Source of the DNA: Fragilaria radians
Taxonomy: Eukaryota; Bacillariophyta; Fragilariophyceae; Fragilariales; Fragilariaceae
DNA: 64,000 nucleotides
Direction of reading: 5' to 3'
Assembly (NCBI GenBank): GCA_900642245.1
Contig: CAAAJI010000099.1
Span: forward strand, 78,755 to 142,754
Of this stretch, positions 58,560 to 64,000 are shown one piece after another (position 1 is the stretch's first letter; each line of letters starts with the position of its first letter). A program made the position numbers and the translations under genes. A model generated the notes under the pieces. That model made no database searches, had not been told where the DNA came from, and saw only the letters and a program-made list of their open reading frames with translations.

Positions 58560-61500
58560 TATTGTGAAGGACTGCAACAGGATTGCAACTTTATCTTTAT
58601 ACTCGGAAACAATGAAAAAGATTTAATTGAGGATAATCTCTACATTATACCCTACTACTCAGAATACACGTGTTTGTCAATCGTTTATTTTTGCTTCCCA
58701 TCTCGGACCACATAACCTTATTTTAACCTCTACCACGATGCTAGGTTGAATTGGGATATTCAAATCTGTATAAAAAATGCACACTTAATTATATGCCCGA
58801 TGTGTGAAGTTTAGGACAACTCCGACTTCAAAAGGAAATTTACGAAGTGAAAAACAAGTCGTTGGACAAAATGTATCGAATATATTTATGAGAAACAAGA
58901 ACGACTAGATCATTGCTTCGTTTTAGCAGAAATAAGTCACTTGTCAGTTTCATTTATTTTTGTTTCATTTACCCTTCTCCTGAGGGATGAATAGCCAATG
59001 CTCCTTGATGGTACTCAATTGTTTTCAGTCAAATAGAGAGTTGGCTTGCTTAAATATTTCTCCCTCAATAAAGATTTTTTTTCATTACGATTCTATGCGC
59101 CATTAAAATGGATTCATCATTAAGGGTTGTTTGTGCAAATTTTACCAAACGCGGCAATAACCCTGAGTAGATGCTTCAGAATCTAATACCTTATTTTCTT
59201 AAGTAATTCAACTGACAGAATAAAATTTTAGTTTCCACAATGTACGTGGATAACACTAATAACAAGAAACTAAATTATGGACTCTGTGGTGAAGTCAGTT
59301 TATCGCGTAAATAAGGTATCAGCGCCGCACAGGTTAATCCTTATCTTGAAGTTTCGATTTTGCGTGGTCATTCAAGAATATTTCAAATAATGAAACATTC
59401 TTAAAATTCAAGCTAATTATAAATGAAAATGACTGGTTGTCGTAGTATTGCTTGTTTAGAGTCTGACAGGGAGAAAAAGAATTGATGTATCCAAATTCTG
59501 ACTTCCATGAAATTCAATGCATCTTTGAGATCGTCTTTCTCCTCGTAAGGAGATTAAACTCTATGAGAAATAAACAATATTGGGTAATTAACAAACTTTT
59601 TAAGAAATCTATCGTTTTGCATTGACTTTCTATTCAATTGCTTCTCAAATGTATACTCTAGGTAGGGCGTGAAACATAAACATGATATACATACTTGATC
59701 ATTTGTGGCACATGGTTTTTATACTGAAGACACTCTCAGGGAATTTAGGCAGGCACAAATACAAGGTGGCATGGCGCCGTTGTATAAAAGCTAAAACTAA
59801 CGAGAATTCCAGCTTATATGCTGTGAGTACGCAAAAATCATGCACAAGAAGACAATGTTTTGGAAGAAGTTTAATTTAAATAAACTCTATCCTTGACGCA
59901 TATCCCCCATTTCATGAGAACGTTAAGTAGGATATCGTCGGAGAAATTGGATCATGAAAGTTGATAAGGAGTGATAAATTCATTTAGAATTACATGGAAT
60001 TTACTATTGTTTTCGACATCTGTACGTGCTCATAGAATGTGATACCTCCCATACAGGAAAGCAAGCAAATAAATCCCAAAGCCCTTTATCCTCAAGTTTG
60101 TCATGCAGTTGATTGAAAGAAAACTTTGAATTGATCATCAAAGTCTGAGTACATGATCGCTGTTTGTGCACTTTGTCAATTAATATACTTCCTTACAGTC
60201 AGTGGATTACAAGTTGTACATGGTGACCTTTTGGGATAGGCTTTCCTGTCATGATTGAAAATGTTTCAACCTAGCTCATAAGGCATGGTTCTCCTCAGCC
60301 TGATTTGGAACATAGGCCAGCTCACGCTATTTTATCCATTTGATTTCTATTATTCATAAAAAGAGAAAGTGAAGCAAGCATTTCCATCAGCATAGACATT
60401 GGCATAAGTGCAGATTTAGATTTCCTTTGTTGCCATGATAGCGACTCAAATATTTAGAATTCTGCTTAGCACACTGTAAACATGGATTTCATAATCTAAA
60501 GTTCCTTGGCCAAACCTTTGGAATGCCTGGAGACTCTTGGTACGAAAGAAGCCATAGTGAAATGTCTAATTACGATGATTTAAACTTTTCAAACTACTGG
60601 AATAAAAGAAGTCATCCTTCGAGCCTACATTGATAACAGCACCGCTAACCATGACCACCGTTGTAAGAAGTTTGTAAAAGGTTGAAAATTACATCTGATG
60701 ACAAAATTAGAAATGAAGATATTCATGATGCATGTGCAGAGGGTAGGACTTAAATGGAATGCATGTGTTGACATTTTCAGTGATGCTCAGTAGCTCTATG
60801 ACTGATAAAATCCATAAGGACACAATATCACTTGAAAAAATTGAAACATTGGGTGTACTAATAGCAGCAAAGGTTGTCCTGGCCCGCCGTCTTGATCTAC
60901 TTTATTTCCTCACTCCAAAGAGAATCTATGGTTTCTAGTTTCATGACTTTGGATGCAAATGGCATAGGAATTTTTGTAGTGACAGCAGATATCAATGGTA
61001 CAAGCACATATCTCACTAGCGTAACAAATACAATGACTTTTGAAGAGAGCATGCTAAGGAAAGTCATGATTTGCTGTAAATGAATTCGGTAGTTAATTCT
61101 CATGCGAGCGTTAATAGAGCAAAAACTCCAGACCATTGTCACTTTGCTCACAAATGGACAATTGATTTGCATATTGCCGTACTGACTTTCCAATTAAAAG
61201 CAAACATTGTATCTTTCTAACTTAGGTGCCCATTTGGTGGCTTCTGTCAAGTATGTCAGGTAATCCAAGTCATACTACAAAAAAGGCTCAATAGAAAGAA
61301 GCACATTTTCAGGCTTGTGGTAGACTCTCTTTGATTCTATATATGTTCACAAGAGTAAAGTAGATGGAGTGTTTTGCAGGATTCACTAAAATTGGCTTGT
61401 AGTTGCTTCCCCCCTTTTTTGGTGTGTTTTAATTACAACAATCCATGTTTTCTTAAAGCCCAGAACACAGGTAACATCTCTTTTTATCTCCAAGATGATC

Positions 61501-61821
61501 TTCGATACCAAATGCTTTGACCACTCGGGTTCATGTGCATGCATTCACAGTCCAAATTGGGACAAAAACCTAAAATGCTCATTCATGAAAGACCACTAGA
61601 ATTATCAAATGGGTTTTGTAAACAAGCAGTCCTTGCGACAAAACGACCTGAAAAGACTGATGAATAGGTCAATATGAAAAAGTATAACTTCGATTTTAAC
61701 TTATTTAGCTTTAGAAGCTGACTTTTAATTCACTGGATTCAGCATACTGATAGGGAGTGGTTGTAATAACAAGGCCAATTTAGCGTTACTACGGAAAAGC
61801 AAACCTACATTTGTGGTCTGC
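58560..61821. other. Intergenic, no supported gene
   Basis: 3.3 kb of AT-rich DNA with only short unrecognised frames (59682-59879 +, 60874-61083 +, 60897-61193 -). No repeat or RNA gene is evident. Confidence 0.35.
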
Positions 61822-63321
61822 CTATCGAATCCAATTTTCCCGGAGGACTGGCATAAAGAATGCCGGTCCTCGGCACCAGTCAAGGGCCTCTAAGTCATTG
61901 CAGACCTTTTTAATGCTAGAGAGGGCGACCTTTTCCGTAATGATCACGAATGCTGCATCCGATTTGTTGTCCGTGGGGTTTTGCAAAAGGGAATGGATGG
62001 AAACACCATGCTTTTCGCAAATCTCACCACATTGACGTGTGATACCCAGACCATCTCTGTAACGGAGTCGAACATAGAATACAGAGTCGTAGTTATTCAC
62101 AAAGATCTTATCTTGAGCTGGAGGATTGAAGGGCATCGAGTTGGTATCACCCTTTGCTAGCGAAATGATATCGTTAACACAGGAGTTAGCTGTCGGGAAG
62201 CGACCAGCGCCTTGACCTATGTATGTCGAGGATTGTAAGTTTGAAGAAATAATTTCTAGAGCATTTGTCGCTCCATTGACACTGGCAAGAGAATCATCAG
62301 CAGTAACATAACATGGAGAAACAAATGCAGCAACACGCTTGTCATCAATTTTCTTGGCAACTCCCAACAATTTCACAGTCCCACCCATCATCTTGGCATA
62401 TTCAAAATCAAGTTTTGTGAGCTCTGTGATACCACGACAAGAGATCTCTTCCTCATTAACTTCAACTCCATAAGCCAATCTCATCAATATCTTCAATTTG
62501 CTTCGAGCATCAAATCCTCCAACGTCTAGGGTAGGATCAGCTTCCGCATAGCCAAGAATGGAAGCTTCCTTAAGGGCTTCGTCGTATGTCTTGGAGTCTC
62601 TATCCATGGCTGTCAACATGAAGTTGGTGCATCCGTTGATGATGCCGGACATCATGGTAATTTCATCGCCAACAAAATCAGTTTGCATGGAACGAATAAT
62701 CGGAATCCCTCCACAGACAGCTGCTTCGAATCTGAATTCGACTGGTTTTTCATTGGAAGCATTGACATCCAATAAAAGCTGTTCTAGGTCTGGCAGATAT
62801 TTAGCAATGAGAGCTTTGTTGGCAGTAACGACATTTTTCCCTTTCTTGATCGCTGTGTAAATGATATCTTTAGCATCACTGGTTCCTCCCATTACCTCCA
62901 CAACTAAATCGATAGATTCATCGTTAAGAATTTCATCGTAGTTTGTGACAATTTCGCACCCGTTCGGAACATCAAAGTCTCTTGACTTGGAGGCGTCACG
63001 GACACAAATCTTCTTGATGTGTAACGATTTTCCAGTCATCTTGGTGAAGATTTCACTTTTCGCATTAAGGATCTCCACAATACCACCACCTACTGTCCCA
63101 CCTCCGAATATTCCCAAAGTCAAAGCTTCTGCATGAAGGCGTGATGAGAACACAGGAGTCTACAAGGAAGTGAGATTCATTTCATTTCATCAACATCAAA
63201 ATGTATGAAGGAGAACGATCGATCAAATTCTACAATATTTTACCTTTGTAACAGGCAATGGGGAAAATGCAAGGGATGTTGACGCATAGGTCAAAGAGAG
63301 AAACGCCGCAAGAAGCTTCAT
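61822..63321 (-). CDS. Plastid-targeted homoserine dehydrogenase (monofunctional)
   Basis: This enzyme reduces aspartate semialdehyde to homoserine with NAD(P)H, on the route to Thr, Met and Ile. Exon 1 is 63321-63244 and exon 2 is 63159-61822, around an 84-nt GTAAAA...TTGTAG intron in phase 0. The protein has 471 residues. Exon 1 codes only for the presequence: MKLLAAFLSLTYASTSLAFS, with an Ala-Phe plastid-type cleavage site. The mature part has the nucleotide loop GIFGGGTVGGGIV, the TANKALIA motif with the catalytic-type Lys, EAAVCGGIPII, GIINGCTNFML, the family signature around YAEADPTLDVGGFDARSKLK, and a C-terminal ACT-like regulatory region (VRLRYRDGLGITRQCGEICE). No aspartate-kinase domain is fused to it. 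The ACT-like region suggests feedback control, probably by threonine. Confidence 0.95.
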
Positions 63322-63432
63322 GACAACTAGTGAACGAAAAACGGCACCACTCGACCAGTATGATACACCAATCACCCTCTGTCGTCACCTCCAATCAAGA
63401 AAGAGTATCTTGTGTGTGTGGTATCCATTGTG
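63322..63432. promoter_or_regulatory. Short bidirectional promoter region
   Basis: Only 111 bp separate the start codon of the homoserine dehydrogenase (leftward) from the start codon of the gene at 63433 (rightward). Both promoters and 5' leaders must overlap here. It holds a short TGTGTGTG run near 63411-63420 but no TATA box that I can identify. Confidence 0.45.
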
Positions 63433-64000
63433 ATGGAATCTTCGATATACTTGTCGATTAAGATTCTGAATTCCCTGTTTGAGGATTTGAAGAGCATAAT
63501 TGTTTTGGATCAAAAGAAGGTGTGTTATAGTTCAGGTTTTTGTAATGAAGCGTTTGGTACCTATTCAGAGTCCCTAGCAAGTTTGAGGATGAGCAACGGC
63601 ACTATTCAAGAAGCATCAAAGGTATCCTTTTCACTCGACGCTAAAAAATCGAAGAAGAGGAAGATTAAAAACGAAGAGCTTGTAGAAGCACCCTATTTCG
63701 ATGAAAATGATAAACCACCTACTGGTCCAAATGTATCCTCGGAGCGTTTGACGCCCTTAGTTATACCATTACTACAGTCTAATCGAAGGTCTAAACTAAT
63801 GCAGAAAACGGAAGAAATTTCTAATACATCAGATATTGATACGGAAGTGATCGCAGCCGTCATCGCGGATCAGAACAAATCAGAGACCAATACATCAACT
63901 AATTTTTCGATTCAATCCCTGGAAAATACACATTTGGTTTCCAAAAGAGATGGAAAAATGAAGGACAACGAAAAGGATGAATACCTAAAGCAAATTGACA
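63433..64000 (+). CDS. Partial hypothetical protein running off the right edge
   Basis: An ATG at 63433 opens a frame that stays open for 189 codons to the end of the window. The N-terminus is MESSIYLSIKILNSLFEDLK, followed by a basic KKSKKRKIK cluster at about 82-90 that could be a nuclear localisation signal. The rest is Ser/Asn/Glu/Lys-rich and probably disordered. No domain is recognised in the visible part. The open length and the close divergent spacing to a housekeeping gene support a real gene. Confidence 0.65.
   Translation, partial: MESSIYLSIKILNSLFEDLKSIIVLDQKKVCYSSGFCNEAFGTYSESLASLRMSNGTIQEASKVSFSLDAKKSKKRKIKNEELVEAPYFDENDKPPTGPNVSSERLTPLVIPLLQSNRRSKLMQKTEEISNTSDIDTEVIAAVIADQNKSETNTSTNFSIQSLENTHLVSKRDGKMKDNEKDEYLKQID

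Overview
The window looks like nuclear DNA of a diatom (stramenopile alga). The evidence is: AT-rich, gene-poor sequence with short GT-AG introns (about 58-111 nt); plastid precursors with a signal peptide ending at an Ala-Phe junction (branched-chain aminotransferase, homoserine dehydrogenase); secreted proteins with PT-rich tandem repeats; a Lys/Gly-rich secreted protein with silaffin-like RXL sites; and gag-like and Copia-type retroelement debris resembling diatom families. I cannot name the species. Two runs of N (10507-10526 and 33165-33211) mark assembly gaps.

Layout. 1-1.35 kb: plastid branched-chain aminotransferase (-). 4.2-6.1 kb: a membrane protein with three SAP-like motifs (+). 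6.5-12.2 kb: a 1.63-kb segment present twice in direct orientation, one copy interrupted by a 1,900-bp hAT transposon with intact ends and a dead transposase. 15.1-18.2 kb: a minisatellite followed by a three-exon secreted repeat protein gene whose frame is cut by one TGA before its PT-repeat tail. 20.3-21.1 kb: a divergent short-chain dehydrogenase. 21.7-22.1 kb: a small two-exon gene. 23.7-24.7 kb: Copia integrase/reverse transcriptase debris. 25.0-26.9 kb: the Lys-rich secreted RXL protein (-). 27.7-32.9 kb: retroelement graveyard, including a truncated aminotransferase copy joined to a gag-like frame. 36.8-38.4 kb: coiled-coil protein (-). 40.6-41.9 kb: glycosyltransferase (+), convergent with NTAN1 at 42.1-43.3 kb (-). 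45.9-48.2 kb: two-exon protein with an F-box-like segment (-). 50.5-52.8 kb: VWA/alpha-kinase (+). 53.0-54.9 kb: diverged direct repeats carrying a GC-rich motif. 56.9-58.6 kb: four-exon single-pass EF-hand membrane protein (-). 61.8-63.3 kb: plastid homoserine dehydrogenase (-), divergent from a partial gene that runs off the right edge (+).

Links between genes. The aminotransferase and homoserine dehydrogenase both belong to plastid aspartate-family/branched-chain amino-acid metabolism. The two secreted proteins at 15-18 kb and 25-27 kb share repeated R-x-L-Q sites and low-complexity tails, so they may enter the same secretory/cell-wall processing route. The other genes look functionally unrelated, as is normal for a eukaryotic chromosome. 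Exon joins were deduced by reading frame, splice sites and family continuity, with no transcript data.
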